Source: an uncultured Eubacteriales bacterium (GTDB lineage Bacteria > Bacillota > Clostridia > Oscillospirales > Acutalibacteraceae). Taken from it: a stretch of DNA of 32,290 nucleotides. Where the stretch lies: NCBI GenBank assembly GCA_934486705.1, contig CAKSQS010000028.1, positions 1 to 32,290 of the forward strand, written 5' to 3'. Position 1 is the stretch's first letter, and each line of letters opens with the position of its first letter. Shown piece after piece: positions 1 through 7,531 of this stretch. Made by a program: the position numbers and the translations under genes. Under the pieces are notes generated by a model, which worked only from the letters and a program-made list of their open reading frames with translations, ran no database searches and was not told where the DNA came from.

Positions 1-35
1 AGAAATACTTTTTAAAAAGCTTGAGCTTCATAAAG

Positions 36-722
36 CTATTTTACCTCGAATTTATAGCCTACGCCCCAAACGGTTTTGAGCGACCATTCATCCGAAACGT
101 TTTCAAGCTTTTCGCGAAGCCGCTTTACGTGTACGTCAACCGTGCGGGAATCGCCGTAATAATCAAAGCCCCAAACCTCGTCGAGCAGCTGATCTCTTGT
201 ATAAACCCTGTTCGGGTTGCTTGCAAGATGGTATATAAGCTCAAGCTCCTTGGGCGGAGTATCTATTTTAACGCCGTTTACCTCAAGCTCGTAATTGGTA
301 AGATTTATGCGGAGCTTATCGTACCTTACTTCGTTTATTTGAGAGCTTTTATCATTGTCGTGGGTTCTTCTCAGCACCGCTTTTATTCTCGCTATTACCT
401 CTTTTGTATCAAACGGCTTGCTTACGTAATCGTCAGCCCCTAATTCCAGACCTAATATTTTATCAAAGGTCTCGCCCTTTGCCGTAAGCATTATTATAGG
501 TGTTTCGCTCGTTTTGCGAATTTCGCGGCAGACCTGCCAGCCGTCTAACTTCGGCAGCATTATATCAAGCAAAATAAGGTCGGGCGAGTATTTGGCTGCG
601 TATTCAACCGCCTGCTCTCCGTCGCCTGCCACCACGGTATCAAATCCGTCCTTTTCAAGATAAAGTCGCAAAAGCTCGCAAATGTTTTCGTCATCGTCTA
701 CAATAAGAATTTTATATTGCAT
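36..722 (-). CDS. OmpR/PhoB-family response regulator
   Basis: This is a two-component response regulator of 228 residues, the normal length for the OmpR/PhoB class. The N-terminal receiver domain (about 1-120) carries the acidic pocket D9/D10, the predicted phosphoacceptor D53 in LLDIMLP, T80, and K102 in the SKPF motif. The C-terminal winged helix (about 130-228) contains the typical RTVDVHVKRLREKLE recognition segment and ends VWGVGYKFEVK. On phosphorylation by a partner histidine kinase it should bind direct-repeat DNA and control transcription. No kinase is in the window; it would most likely lie just beyond the left edge, downstream of this gene. The ATG is preceded on its own strand by GAGGGGA, a good ribosome binding site. 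The gene diverges from rpmH. The target regulon cannot be told from the sequence. Confidence 0.95.
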   Translation of the reverse strand: MQYKILIVDDDENICELLRLYLEKDGFDTVVAGDGEQAVEYAAKYSPDLILLDIMLPKLDGWQVCREIRKTSETPIIMLTAKGETFDKILGLELGADDYVSKPFDTKEVIARIKAVLRRTHDNDKSSQINEVRYDKLRINLTNYELEVNGVKIDTPPKELELIYHLASNPNRVYTRDQLLDEVWGFDYYGDSRTVDVHVKRLREKLENVSDEWSLKTVWGVGYKFEVK

Positions 723-867
723 TTGTTTCCCCTCGCTTACACTTATTTAAAAACAATAATATAATATTATTATTACGAGAATATGAATAATTGTAACTTT
801 ATTTTGAATTACGTCGGCAAACCTTGTAATATGCAATGCGCTTTTTTTGCAAAATAAAAACTTTTTA

Positions 868-897
868 TTGACAGATGCATAGAATTTGAGGTATAAT
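868..897 (+). promoter_or_regulatory. rpmH promoter
   Basis: A perfect -35 box TTGACA (868-873) and a perfect -10 box TATAAT (892-897) are separated by 18 bp. Transcription would start near 904 and leave a leader of about 80 nt before rpmH. A consensus promoter fits the high demand for a ribosomal protein. The rest of the 723-985 gap is AT-rich; I saw no DnaA boxes (TTATCCACA) in it. Confidence 0.85.
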
Positions 898-985
898 CTT
901 AAATTGATAGGTTATGGCTTTTATTTTTTCTTCGCCTTTAAGGGCGCGCCTGACCGCCAACGTGTTAATTAAGGAGGGTTTATAA

Positions 986-1120
986 ATGAAAAGGACATAT
1001 CAGCCGAAAAAGCTGCACCGCAAAAAGGAGCATGGCTTTTTAAAGCGCATGGCAACTTCCAATGGCCGTAAGGTGCTCGCTCGCCGCAGAGCAAAGGGCA
1101 GAAAGCAGTTGACATACTAA
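986..1120 (+). CDS. rpmH: 50S ribosomal protein L34
   Basis: This short gene encodes 44 residues, the standard length for bacterial L34, a very basic protein of the large subunit that binds 23S rRNA. The product starts MKRTYQPKKLHRKKEHGF and ends RRRAKGRKQLTY, matching the family along its whole length. The start is fixed by a strong site AAGGAGGG at 971-978 and by the invariant N-terminus. It is the first gene of the conserved rpmH-rnpA-yidD-yidC-jag cluster and has its own consensus promoter. A 99-nt spacer with three hairpins separates it from rnpA, so L34 and RnpA need not be made in equal amounts. Confidence 0.98.
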   Translation: MKRTYQPKKLHRKKEHGFLKRMATSNGRKVLARRRAKGRKQLTY

Positions 1121-1210
1121 AGCCGCCGGAGAGTGCGGCTTTATCGGCATTCTCACGGGCGGGAACTACGCCCGCAAAATTTGAGCCACTTCTACGTGGC
1201 TTTTCATTTT
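1118..1210 (+). promoter_or_regulatory. Three-hairpin spacer between rpmH and rnpA (likely attenuator)
   Basis: Three perfect stem-loops follow one another. The first is a 9-bp stem that includes the rpmH stop codon (1118-1126 with 1135-1143). The second is CGGGCG/CGCCCG (1156-1161 with 1169-1174). The third is AGCCAC/GTGGCT (1184-1189 with 1196-1201), followed by TTTCATTTT. The third has the form of a weak intrinsic terminator and probably lowers read-through into rnpA. The stems are seen directly; the regulatory role is inferred. Confidence 0.6.
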
Positions 1211-1219
1211 ATTGAGACT

Positions 1220-1585
1220 ATGAAAAGTATTTCTAAGCTAAAAGAGAATTATGAGTTTCGCCGCGCTTATAAAAAGGGAAAATCCTTTGTGTCGCCGTTC
1301 CTTATTATTTATGCGACAAAGAACCGCCGCGGCGGAACGCGTCTCGGTATAACCGCCGGGAAAAAAATAGGCGGCGCGGTTCAGCGCAACCGCGCAAAGA
1401 GAGTAATAACCGCCGCTTTCAGAGAGTGTCTCCCGGGAATAGAGCCGGGGTACGATTTTGTAATTGTGGCAAGAACCCGCATACTTGAAATTAAAAGCAC
1501 CGACGCCGCGCACACTATGAAGAAATTGCTTTGTGCGGCGGGTATTTACGATTATGATAAGCAAAATATTGATAAAGCTGATTGA
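1220..1585 (+). CDS. rnpA: Ribonuclease P protein component
   Basis: This is the protein subunit of RNase P, which helps the catalytic RNA remove 5' leaders from pre-tRNAs. It encodes 121 residues, normal for the family. The product has the aromatic N-terminal part (ENYEFRRAYKKGKSF), the RNR signature as QRNRAKRVITAAFRE, and the YDFVIVAR strand. An upstream in-frame GTG at 1133 would add 29 residues with no family resemblance and would translate through the hairpin spacer, so the ATG at 1220 was chosen even though its binding site is poor. The 3' end overlaps yidD by 32 nt in another frame, which suggests translational coupling. Confidence 0.95.
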   Translation: MKSISKLKENYEFRRAYKKGKSFVSPFLIIYATKNRRGGTRLGITAGKKIGGAVQRNRAKRVITAAFRECLPGIEPGYDFVIVARTRILEIKSTDAAHTMKKLLCAAGIYDYDKQNIDKAD

Positions 1586-1796
1586 GCTTTACCGTAAAAA
1601 TATTTCTCCGCGCAAGATACCGTGCTGCCGCTTTACGCCCACATGCTCGGCGTATGCTATAGAGGCAATAAAAAAGCGCGGAGCGTTTGTCGGAACACTT
1701 TTAAGTATTTGGAGAATTTTAAGGTGCAATCCGCTCTGCAAGGGCGGGTATGACCCCGTGCCCGAAAAAAGGGCGAAAAAGACTGAAAAAAACTAA
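1554..1796 (+). CDS. yidD: Membrane protein insertion efficiency factor YidD
   Basis: This small protein of about 80 residues belongs to the YidD family, which aids YidC-dependent membrane protein insertion. The usual motifs are present: ELYRKNISPRKIPCCRFTPT, then CSAYAIEAIKKRGAF and RILRCNPLCKGGYDPVP, with the conserved cysteines. The ATG at 1554 lies inside rnpA and gives the usual MISKILIKLIELYRKNISP start; an earlier in-frame GTG at 1533 is less likely. The Lys-rich end EKRAKKTEKN is typical. It lies between rnpA and yidC, its standard place. A perfect 7-bp hairpin (1801-1807 with 1811-1817) follows the stop codon. Confidence 0.95.
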   Translation: MISKILIKLIELYRKNISPRKIPCCRFTPTCSAYAIEAIKKRGAFVGTLLSIWRILRCNPLCKGGYDPVPEKRAKKTEKN

Positions 1797-1835
1797 CCAC
1801 AGCCGCCAAGGGCGGCTTGAACGGACGGTGCGTTA

Positions 1836-2885
1836 ATGCAAGCATTATTTAATATTATAAACATTCCATTCGGTTGGGTGCTCGAATTTCTTTCGGGCAT
1901 TTTCGGCGGAAATTTCGCCGCCGCTGTTTTTGCGTTTACACTTATAATCAACCTTATTCTTATTCCGCTGAGCATAAAGAGTCAGAAATCCTCGGTTCAG
2001 CAAATGCGCATTAAGCCGAAATTAGACGAGCTTAAAAAGAAATACGGCGACGATAAGCAAAAATACAGCGAGGCTATGCAAAAGCTGTATCAGGAAGAAA
2101 ACGTATCTATGTCGGGCGGCTGCCTGCCTATGATCCTGCGCCTGGTGCTTATGATGAGCATTTACTACCTTATTATGTCCCCGCTCACCTATATGTCCCA
2201 TGCAAATAAAACGCAGGTTACAAACGTTACTACCGCCATAAGCGAAAGTCTTACCGACCTGCAAAAGAACAATGAAGAAGAATACAAAAAAATAATCGAC
2301 GAAATCTCTTGGAAAAAGGGCGGTAACAACGAGCTTAGTATAGTTAAAATTATACGCGAAAAGCCCAAGGTTATAAAAGAGCTGCTCTCCGATGAGGAAT
2401 ACGCGAAAATAGAAAACGACCTTAAATCAATTACAGTCGCCGATGAAAAGGCGAATGTAGACTATTCCTTCTTCGGAATAGACTTAACTCAGACACCTAA
2501 ATTCTCGTTTGATATTTTCCATAACGCGCAGCTTATTTGGGTAATGCCGATTTTGGCATTTTTGGCGCAGATGCTCACAAGCGCGCTGTCGCTTATTATG
2601 CAGAAAAAGCTTAACCCCGATTCGCCCAATATGGCGGGAATGATGCTCACAATGCCGCTGCTTTCCCTGTTTATCGGTTTCACGCTGCCGGGCGGCGTTG
2701 CGTTCTACTGGGCGTGCTCGTCACTTATAGGCGGGTTTATACAGGTGGGCGTTCAGCAGTTTTACGGCCCGCAGCGTATGCTTGCCCGCGAGCGCGTAAA
2801 GGAGCTTACAAAGCAGTGCGATTTTGAGGCTTTGCAAATGAAAAAAGCCGAACAGGCGGCTTTAAACGACGAAAAGACAGAATAA
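1836..2885 (+). CDS. yidC: Membrane protein insertase YidC/OxaA/SpoIIIJ
   Basis: YidC inserts and folds membrane proteins alone or with Sec. This 349-residue protein has the Gram-positive layout: a hydrophobic segment at about 26-47, the cytoplasmic coiled hairpin (about 50-85, KPKLDELKKKYGDD), a segment at about 95-115 (GGCLPMILRLVLMM), and a C-terminal group of membrane segments (about 230-310) including PGGVAFYWACSSLIGG. About 100 charged residues are inserted between the second and third membrane blocks (about 125-225), longer than in Bacillus SpoIIIJ. No lipobox cysteine is seen. The groove arginine of Bacillus SpoIIIJ (R73) aligns by eye with N39 in LIINLILIPL. The ribosome binding site is weak, so coupling to the upstream cluster is likely. 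Confidence 0.95.
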   Translation: MQALFNIINIPFGWVLEFLSGIFGGNFAAAVFAFTLIINLILIPLSIKSQKSSVQQMRIKPKLDELKKKYGDDKQKYSEAMQKLYQEENVSMSGGCLPMILRLVLMMSIYYLIMSPLTYMSHANKTQVTNVTTAISESLTDLQKNNEEEYKKIIDEISWKKGGNNELSIVKIIREKPKVIKELLSDEEYAKIENDLKSITVADEKANVDYSFFGIDLTQTPKFSFDIFHNAQLIWVMPILAFLAQMLTSALSLIMQKKLNPDSPNMAGMMLTMPLLSLFIGFTLPGGVAFYWACSSLIGGFIQVGVQQFYGPQRMLARERVKELTKQCDFEALQMKKAEQAALNDEKTE

Positions 2886-2932
2886 AGATACCGCGGCGTG
2901 AAATTCCGCCGCTCACAAAAGGAGGATTTTTC

Positions 2933-3922
2933 TTGATAAAAGAAGCAAGAGGATACGGCAATACTATAGACGAGGCAAGAGAAAATGCCGTTGCAATGTT
3001 AAACGCGTCGGAAAACGACGATATTCAGTTTGAGGTTATAGCAACCCCTAAGAAAAAAACGCTCGGACTTTTCGGCGGAAGAAAGGCGGAGGTGCGCGTT
3101 TTTGTGGAGCAGCCCGATGAAAAGCCCGCAAAGCAGAAGCGCCCGCAGCCCAAAAAAGAGAATAAGCCCGCAAAGCAGCCGATAAAGCAGGAAAAGGCCG
3201 TAAAAGTGCCGGCTGCCCCCGCAAACGATAAAAAAGCCGCGCCTGCCGCAAAACCCGAAAAACCGCAAAAGCCCGACCCGACAGAGGGCTTCGGCGAGCT
3301 GAAAGAAACAAGCGAGCTGCCCGCAGACTCAAAGGCTGCACGCGCAGCGGGCTATTTAAGAGCAATACTCGATAACCTCGGCTGCTCCGATATAACAATG
3401 AAAGCCGCAACCAAGGAAAACGCCGTGCTTATAAGCCTTGAGGGCGAATCGGTGGGCGTTATAATAGGTCACAGGGGCGAAACCCTTGATTCAATTCAGT
3501 ATTTAACCAGCCTTGCCGCAAGCAACGGCGGCGGATATTTCAAGGTTACCATAAATATAGGCAACTACCGCGAAAAACGCGAAGAGGCGCTTATAAACCT
3601 TGCAAAGCGCGTTTCCGAGCAGGTTATAAGAACCGGCCGCAGCCGCAGCCTTGAGCCTATGAATCCTTATGAGCGCAGAATAATCCACACCGCCGTGCAG
3701 GAAATTGACGGCGTGGTTTCAACCTCGTTCGGCGAGGGCGCTGCGCGCCGCGTTGTAATTGGCGTTGAGGGCGGAGAAATGCGCCCCCCGAGAAGAGGCG
3801 GCAGGGATTTGCGCGACGGCGGTCGCCGCAGACCGTCCTCAAGAGCGACAAGCGCCGCTCCCGCACCGAACAGAGAGCCTAAAAAGGATAACGACGCTCC
3901 TCTTTACGGCAAAATCAACTGA
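2933..3922 (+). CDS. jag: Jag/KhpB RNA-binding protein
   Basis: Jag (KhpB) is an RNA-binding protein that acts with KhpA in control of cell elongation and division in several Firmicutes. The 329 residues show a Jag-N domain (about 1-55), a low-complexity Lys/Pro/Ala linker (about 58-118), a KH domain with the GHRG loop in VGVIIGHRGETLDSIQYL, and an R3H domain (NPYERRIIHTAVQEI). A second basic Arg/Pro-rich tail follows the R3H domain. The start is TTG at 2933 with GGAGG at 2921-2925; the residues after it match the Jag-N start. It closes the rpmH cluster; mnmE, the usual next gene, is absent and murA follows. Confidence 0.93.
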   Translation: MIKEARGYGNTIDEARENAVAMLNASENDDIQFEVIATPKKKTLGLFGGRKAEVRVFVEQPDEKPAKQKRPQPKKENKPAKQPIKQEKAVKVPAAPANDKKAAPAAKPEKPQKPDPTEGFGELKETSELPADSKAARAAGYLRAILDNLGCSDITMKAATKENAVLISLEGESVGVIIGHRGETLDSIQYLTSLAASNGGGYFKVTINIGNYREKREEALINLAKRVSEQVIRTGRSRSLEPMNPYERRIIHTAVQEIDGVVSTSFGEGAARRVVIGVEGGEMRPPRRGGRDLRDGGRRRPSSRATSAAPAPNREPKKDNDAPLYGKIN

Positions 3923-3949
3923 TTTTAAAATTTAAAAATTCTTAACGGA

Positions 3950-3983
3950 TTGATTTCGATTATCAGGCAACAATAATATTGTT
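3950..3983 (+). promoter_or_regulatory. Possible murA promoter with overlapping palindrome
   Basis: TTGATT (3950-3955) and TAATAT (3974-3979) lie 18 bp apart, a moderate promoter match. The palindrome AACAAT-N3-ATTGTT (3969-3983) covers the -10 region and could be an operator. No clear terminator is seen after jag, so murA may also be reached by read-through. Confidence 0.35.
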
Positions 3984-4028
3984 ACCGATATGTTGTTGTT
4001 CTGAATTTTTGTACGGGGAGTGCGTTCT

Positions 4029-5315
4029 TTGGAAAAGTTTGTAATAAACGGCGGTCGCCCGCTGCACGGCGAGGTTCGCATAAGCGGCGCAAAAAATGCC
4101 GCCGTTGCCATTCTTCCGGCGGTTTTGCTTTCCGACGGTCCTTGCGTTATAGAAAATCTTCCTGATATATCCGATGTTTCCACCATTCTTAAAACTATGC
4201 AGTCTTTGGGCGCACAAATAAGAATGATAAACAAATCTACCGTGGAAATTGACCCGCGCCATGTAAATTCCTTTGTTGTTTCCAAAAAAATGGCAGAGGG
4301 AATGAGGGCTTCAAGCTATTTTCTCGGCGCGCTTTTGGGCAGAATGCTGCGCGCCCGCGTAGCACCGCCCGGCGGATGTGATTTCGGTGTTCGCCCGATT
4401 GACCAGCACATAAAGGGCTTTGAGGCGCTGGGTGCTAAAATGACCATAGAAAACGGAATGGTTGACGCAAAGGCAATGTCGCTTACAGGCTGCCTTATAT
4501 ACCTTGACGTGGTATCCGTCGGGGCGACGATAAATATAATGCTGGCTGCCGCTAAGGCGGACGGTCTTACAATTATAGAAAACGCCGCGCGAGAACCGCA
4601 TATAGTGGATCTTGCAAACTTTTTAAACTCAATGGGCGCTAACATAATGGGCGCGGGCACGGGCGTTATTAAAATACGCGGTGTAAAGCATTTAAACGGC
4701 ACGAATTACAGCATTATTCCCGACCAAATAGAGGCGGGAACGTATATGGCGGCGGCAGTAGCCACGCGGGGCGATATACTTGTAACAAACGTAACGCCGA
4801 AGCACCTTGAATCAATTATAGCAAAGCTGCGCGAAACGGGCGCGGAAATTACGGAGTTTGATGAATCGGTTCGCGTAAAAATGACGCGCCGCCCGCGCAA
4901 ATGCAACGTTAAAACAATGCCGCACCCGGGTTTCCCGACCGATATGCAGCCGCAAATAGCGGCGGTTTTAAGCATAGCCGAGGGCACAAGCATAATAACC
5001 GAGGGCGTGTGGGACAGCCGTTTCAGATATGTTGAGCAGCTTACCTTTATGGGCGCGGATATTCAGGTTGACGGCAAAATGGCGGTTATAACCGGCGTTG
5101 AAAAGCTAAAGCCATCCCCCGTGCGCGCGGTTGACCTGCGCGCAGGCGCCGCAATGATAATTGCGGGGCTTTCGGCAGAGGGAACAACCGAAATTGAAGA
5201 AATTGACCATATAGACCGCGGCTATGAAAACGTGGTTGAAAAATTCTCCGCTTTGGGCGCGGATATAAAGCGCGTTAAAACCTTTGATAATTTTCAGGCT
5301 TTAAAGCAAGCATAA
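4029..5315 (+). CDS. murA: UDP-N-acetylglucosamine 1-carboxyvinyltransferase
   Basis: MurA transfers enolpyruvate from PEP to UDP-GlcNAc, the first committed step of peptidoglycan synthesis in the cytoplasm. The 428 residues cover the whole family: KN at 22-23 in SGAKNAAVAILP, the active-site loop PPGGCDFGVRPID with catalytic Cys117 (the residue alkylated by fosfomycin), and FPTDMQPQIAA near the C-terminal half. Cys rather than Asp at this place predicts normal fosfomycin sensitivity of the enzyme. TTG at 4029 was chosen because GGGGAG (4015-4020) sits 8 nt upstream and the product then starts MEKFVINGG; the GTG at 4020 overlaps that site. A terminator follows at 5366. Confidence 0.95.
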   Translation: MEKFVINGGRPLHGEVRISGAKNAAVAILPAVLLSDGPCVIENLPDISDVSTILKTMQSLGAQIRMINKSTVEIDPRHVNSFVVSKKMAEGMRASSYFLGALLGRMLRARVAPPGGCDFGVRPIDQHIKGFEALGAKMTIENGMVDAKAMSLTGCLIYLDVVSVGATINIMLAAAKADGLTIIENAAREPHIVDLANFLNSMGANIMGAGTGVIKIRGVKHLNGTNYSIIPDQIEAGTYMAAAVATRGDILVTNVTPKHLESIIAKLRETGAEITEFDESVRVKMTRRPRKCNVKTMPHPGFPTDMQPQIAAVLSIAEGTSIITEGVWDSRFRYVEQLTFMGADIQVDGKMAVITGVEKLKPSPVRAVDLRAGAAMIIAGLSAEGTTEIEEIDHIDRGYENVVEKFSALGADIKRVKTFDNFQALKQA

Positions 5316-5320
5316 TTTAT

Positions 5321-5348
5321 AATTCGTAATGCGGAATTCGTAATGCGG
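5321..5348. repeat. 14-bp tandem duplication
   Basis: The unit AATTCGTAATGCGG occurs twice without a gap (5321-5334 and 5335-5348) and is followed by AATTATTATTAC, which may be a decayed third unit. It lies between the murA stop and its terminator. It looks like a slippage-prone intergenic repeat; no function is apparent. Confidence 0.85.
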
Positions 5349-5365
5349 AATTATTATTACAGTGT

Positions 5366-5407
5366 AAAATAGCTCCCGCAAATAATGGGGGCTATTTTTA
5401 ATTTTTA
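5366..5407 (+). terminator. Intrinsic terminator after murA
   Basis: A 12-bp stem (5366-5377 with 5387-5398, one G-T pair) and a 9-nt loop are followed by TTAATTTTT. It ends the murA transcript just before the metallo-beta-lactamase gene. Confidence 0.85.
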
Positions 5408-5424
5408 AATTCGGGAGTAAAAAA

Positions 5425-6216
5425 ATGTCGAAAATATGTCCGCTTTTCAGCGGGTCTACCGGCAACAGTACATATATAGAGGGGTCAACCGGCGCTGTTC
5501 TTACCGACGCGGGCGCGTCCTGCAAAGCCCTTGCCGCCGCAATTTGGGATATCGGCGGCGAAATTGAAAAATTGGCGGCGGTGGTTATAACCCATGAGCA
5601 TATAGACCACATAAAGGGCTTAAAGCCCCTGCTTAATGCGGCGAAAGACGCGGTGCTTATCTCCTCTGCCGAAACGCTGAATTTGCTTAATGCCGACGGG
5701 AAAATACCGCCCCACACAAAAACCGCGGCGATAGAAAACGAAACGCTTGAGGCGGGCGGTATAGGCATATCCCGCTTTGCCACAAGCCACGACGCGGTTG
5801 CCCCCGGCGGATATTGCTTTTTTATGCCCGACGGGCGGAAAATTTCCGTTTGCACCGACCTCGGCGTTATGACCGATACCGTGCGCAGCGCCGTTGCGGG
5901 CAGCGACGCGGTGCTTATAGAATCGAATTACGATATTGATATGCTGAAAAAAGGACCGTACCCCGCCGAGCTTAAAATGCGCATAATGTCGGACAGGGGG
6001 CATTTATCAAACAATGCCTGCGCCGCCGAACTGGCGGGGCTTTTAAAAAGCGGCACAACGCGGTTTATTTTGGGGCATTTAAGCAGAAACAACAACACCC
6101 CGCTTTTAGCGCTTTCTTCCGCTAAAAACGCGCTTACGGGCGCGGGCGCGGCGGTCGGTTCGGACTGCATTTTAGAGGTTGCAGCCCCTAAAAACAACGG
6201 GGTGACGGTTTTATGA
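5425..6216 (+). CDS. MBL-fold hydrolase, WalJ/YycJ-like
   Basis: This is a metallo-beta-lactamase-fold hydrolase of 263 residues. The metal-binding motif is THEHIDHIKGL (HxHxDH, about residues 56-61); further metal ligands are likely in SHDAV, CTDLG and the C-terminal GHLSRNN. The N-terminal SGSTGNSTYIE is typical of the WalJ/YycJ group, linked in Firmicutes to the WalRK cell-wall system and to DNA handling. Finding it directly before rlmH supports this, since yycJ and rlmH lie close together in Bacillus-type genomes. Its 3' end overlaps rlmH as ATGA. The exact substrate is unknown. No walK or walR gene precedes it. Confidence 0.88.
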   Translation: MSKICPLFSGSTGNSTYIEGSTGAVLTDAGASCKALAAAIWDIGGEIEKLAAVVITHEHIDHIKGLKPLLNAAKDAVLISSAETLNLLNADGKIPPHTKTAAIENETLEAGGIGISRFATSHDAVAPGGYCFFMPDGRKISVCTDLGVMTDTVRSAVAGSDAVLIESNYDIDMLKKGPYPAELKMRIMSDRGHLSNNACAAELAGLLKSGTTRFILGHLSRNNNTPLLALSSAKNALTGAGAAVGSDCILEVAAPKNNGVTVL

Positions 6217-6692
6217 TGAAAGTAACTCTTATAGCCCCCGAGGGGCTTAAAGAAAAATATTTGCGCGAGGCGGCGGATGAATATATAAAGCGGCTGCGCG
6301 GCTTTTGCGATTTAAAAATAGCGGAGTTTTCGCCCTTTAAGCTGCCCGAAAAACCGAGCGCCGCGCAAATAGCCGCCGCGCTTGACCGCGAGGCGGAGCA
6401 GATTTTAAAGAAAATTCCCGAGGGCAGCCGCACAGCAGCCCTCTGTATTGAGGGGAAAATGCTTTCAAGTGAGGAATTAGCCGCCGAAATACGCGCGGCG
6501 GATAATTCGGGCACACCCTTTGCCTTTATAATAGGCAGCTCGCACGGACTTGCGGAGCGTGTGAAAAAAACCGCCGATATACGGCTTTCCTTTTCAAAAA
6601 TGACCTTTCCGCACCAGCTTTTCAGGGTGCTGCTGCTTGAGCAGCTTTACCGAGCCTATAAAATCAACTCGGGCGGAGCATACCATAAATAA
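6213..6692 (+). CDS. rlmH: 23S rRNA (pseudouridine1915-N3)-methyltransferase
   Basis: RlmH is a SPOUT-class methyltransferase that modifies pseudouridine 1915 in helix 69 of 23S rRNA in assembled ribosomes. The 159 residues match the family length. The knotted SAM-binding region is FAFIIGSSHGLAERVKK, and the C-terminal signature LSFSKMTFPHQLFRVLLLEQ ending GAYHK is nearly invariant. The usual GG of the SAM loop reads GS here, a mild variation. The gene begins in a 4-nt ATGA overlap with the MBL gene; ATG 6216 would also be possible and gives the common MKVTLIAP start. It is probably translated by coupling. Confidence 0.96.
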   Translation: MMKVTLIAPEGLKEKYLREAADEYIKRLRGFCDLKIAEFSPFKLPEKPSAAQIAAALDREAEQILKKIPEGSRTAALCIEGKMLSSEELAAEIRAADNSGTPFAFIIGSSHGLAERVKKTADIRLSFSKMTFPHQLFRVLLLEQLYRAYKINSGGAYHK

Positions 6693-6697
6693 AATTG

Positions 6698-6726
6698 TTG
6701 ATAACAGCGTATTTACCTGTTATAAT
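6698..6726 (+). promoter_or_regulatory. thyX promoter
   Basis: TTGATA (6698-6703), a 17-bp spacer and TATAAT (6721-6726) sit just after rlmH. This marks a new transcription unit that probably covers thyX, tmk, the DJ-1 gene, mltG and the U32 gene, since those genes overlap or nearly touch. Confidence 0.8.
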
Positions 6727-6757
6727 TAAAAAGAGTAAATCACAGGGGGAATATAAA

Positions 6758-7531
6758 ATGGCAAAGGTTATTCTGCTGGCACACACGCCGAACCCCGAGC
6801 ACACGGTGGCTGCGGCGGCAAAGCTGTGCTACAGCAGCTCGGATATAACAGGGCTTACCGACAGCCTGACCGACGAAAAGGCGGCGGCATTTGTAGAAAT
6901 GCTTTCGGAAATAGGGCACGAAAGCCCAATTGAGCACGCAAGCTTCACCTTCGGTATCGAGGGTGTTTCTCGCTCGCTTTTGGCACAGATAACAAGGCAC
7001 AGAATGGCGTCCTTCTCGGTGAAAAGTCAGCGCTATGTGCGCGAGGGCAGCTTCGGCTATGTTACCCCGCCCGAAATTGCGGCAGACCCCGAGGCTAAAA
7101 AGCTTTACGACGAAATAATGGCGGAGGACCAGAGAAAATACGACCGCCTTGCCGAAATATTAAAGGAAAAGCATATAAAAACCTTTATGGCAGAGGGTAA
7201 GGACGAAAAGACCGCAACCCGCCTTGCCGAGAAAAAGGCGATTGAGGACGCGCGTTTTGTGCTGCCTAACTCCTGCGAAACGCAGATGGTTATGACAATG
7301 AACGCCCGCTCGCTTAAAAATTTCTTCCGTATTCGCTGCTGCAACAGGGCGCAGTGGGAAATAAGGGATATTGCCGACCAAATGCTCGCACTGGTTTCAT
7401 CCGTAGCGCCCGAGCTTTTCAAAAATGCGGGGCCTGCCTGCATTTGCGGCGCTTGCTCAGAGGGTAAAATGTCCTGCGGAAAGGCGGACGAGGTGCGCCG
7501 CCATATAGGAGAGCTTAAAAACAATGGGTAG
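6758..7531 (+). CDS. thyX: Flavin-dependent thymidylate synthase
   Basis: ThyX makes dTMP from dUMP using methylene-tetrahydrofolate, with FAD and NADPH as electron carriers. The 257 residues include the ThyX signature RHRMASFSVKS (RHR-x7-S) and a following QRYV. The C-terminal part has a Cys-rich stretch (CICGACSEGKMSCG) common in Clostridial members. The ATG at 6758 is preceded by AGGGGGA; an in-frame start further upstream (6695) would run through the promoter and is rejected. The stop overlaps the tmk start by 8 nt, so dTMP synthesis and its phosphorylation are encoded as a coupled pair. Confidence 0.97.
   Translation: MAKVILLAHTPNPEHTVAAAAKLCYSSSDITGLTDSLTDEKAAAFVEMLSEIGHESPIEHASFTFGIEGVSRSLLAQITRHRMASFSVKSQRYVREGSFGYVTPPEIAADPEAKKLYDEIMAEDQRKYDRLAEILKEKHIKTFMAEGKDEKTATRLAEKKAIEDARFVLPNSCETQMVMTMNARSLKNFFRIRCCNRAQWEIRDIADQMLALVSSVAPELFKNAGPACICGACSEGKMSCGKADEVRRHIGELKNNG

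Noticed and set aside
1133..1219. N-terminal extension of RnpA from GTG 1133
   Set aside because: The added residues are not like any RnpA and cover the hairpin spacer; ATG 1220 gives the normal length.
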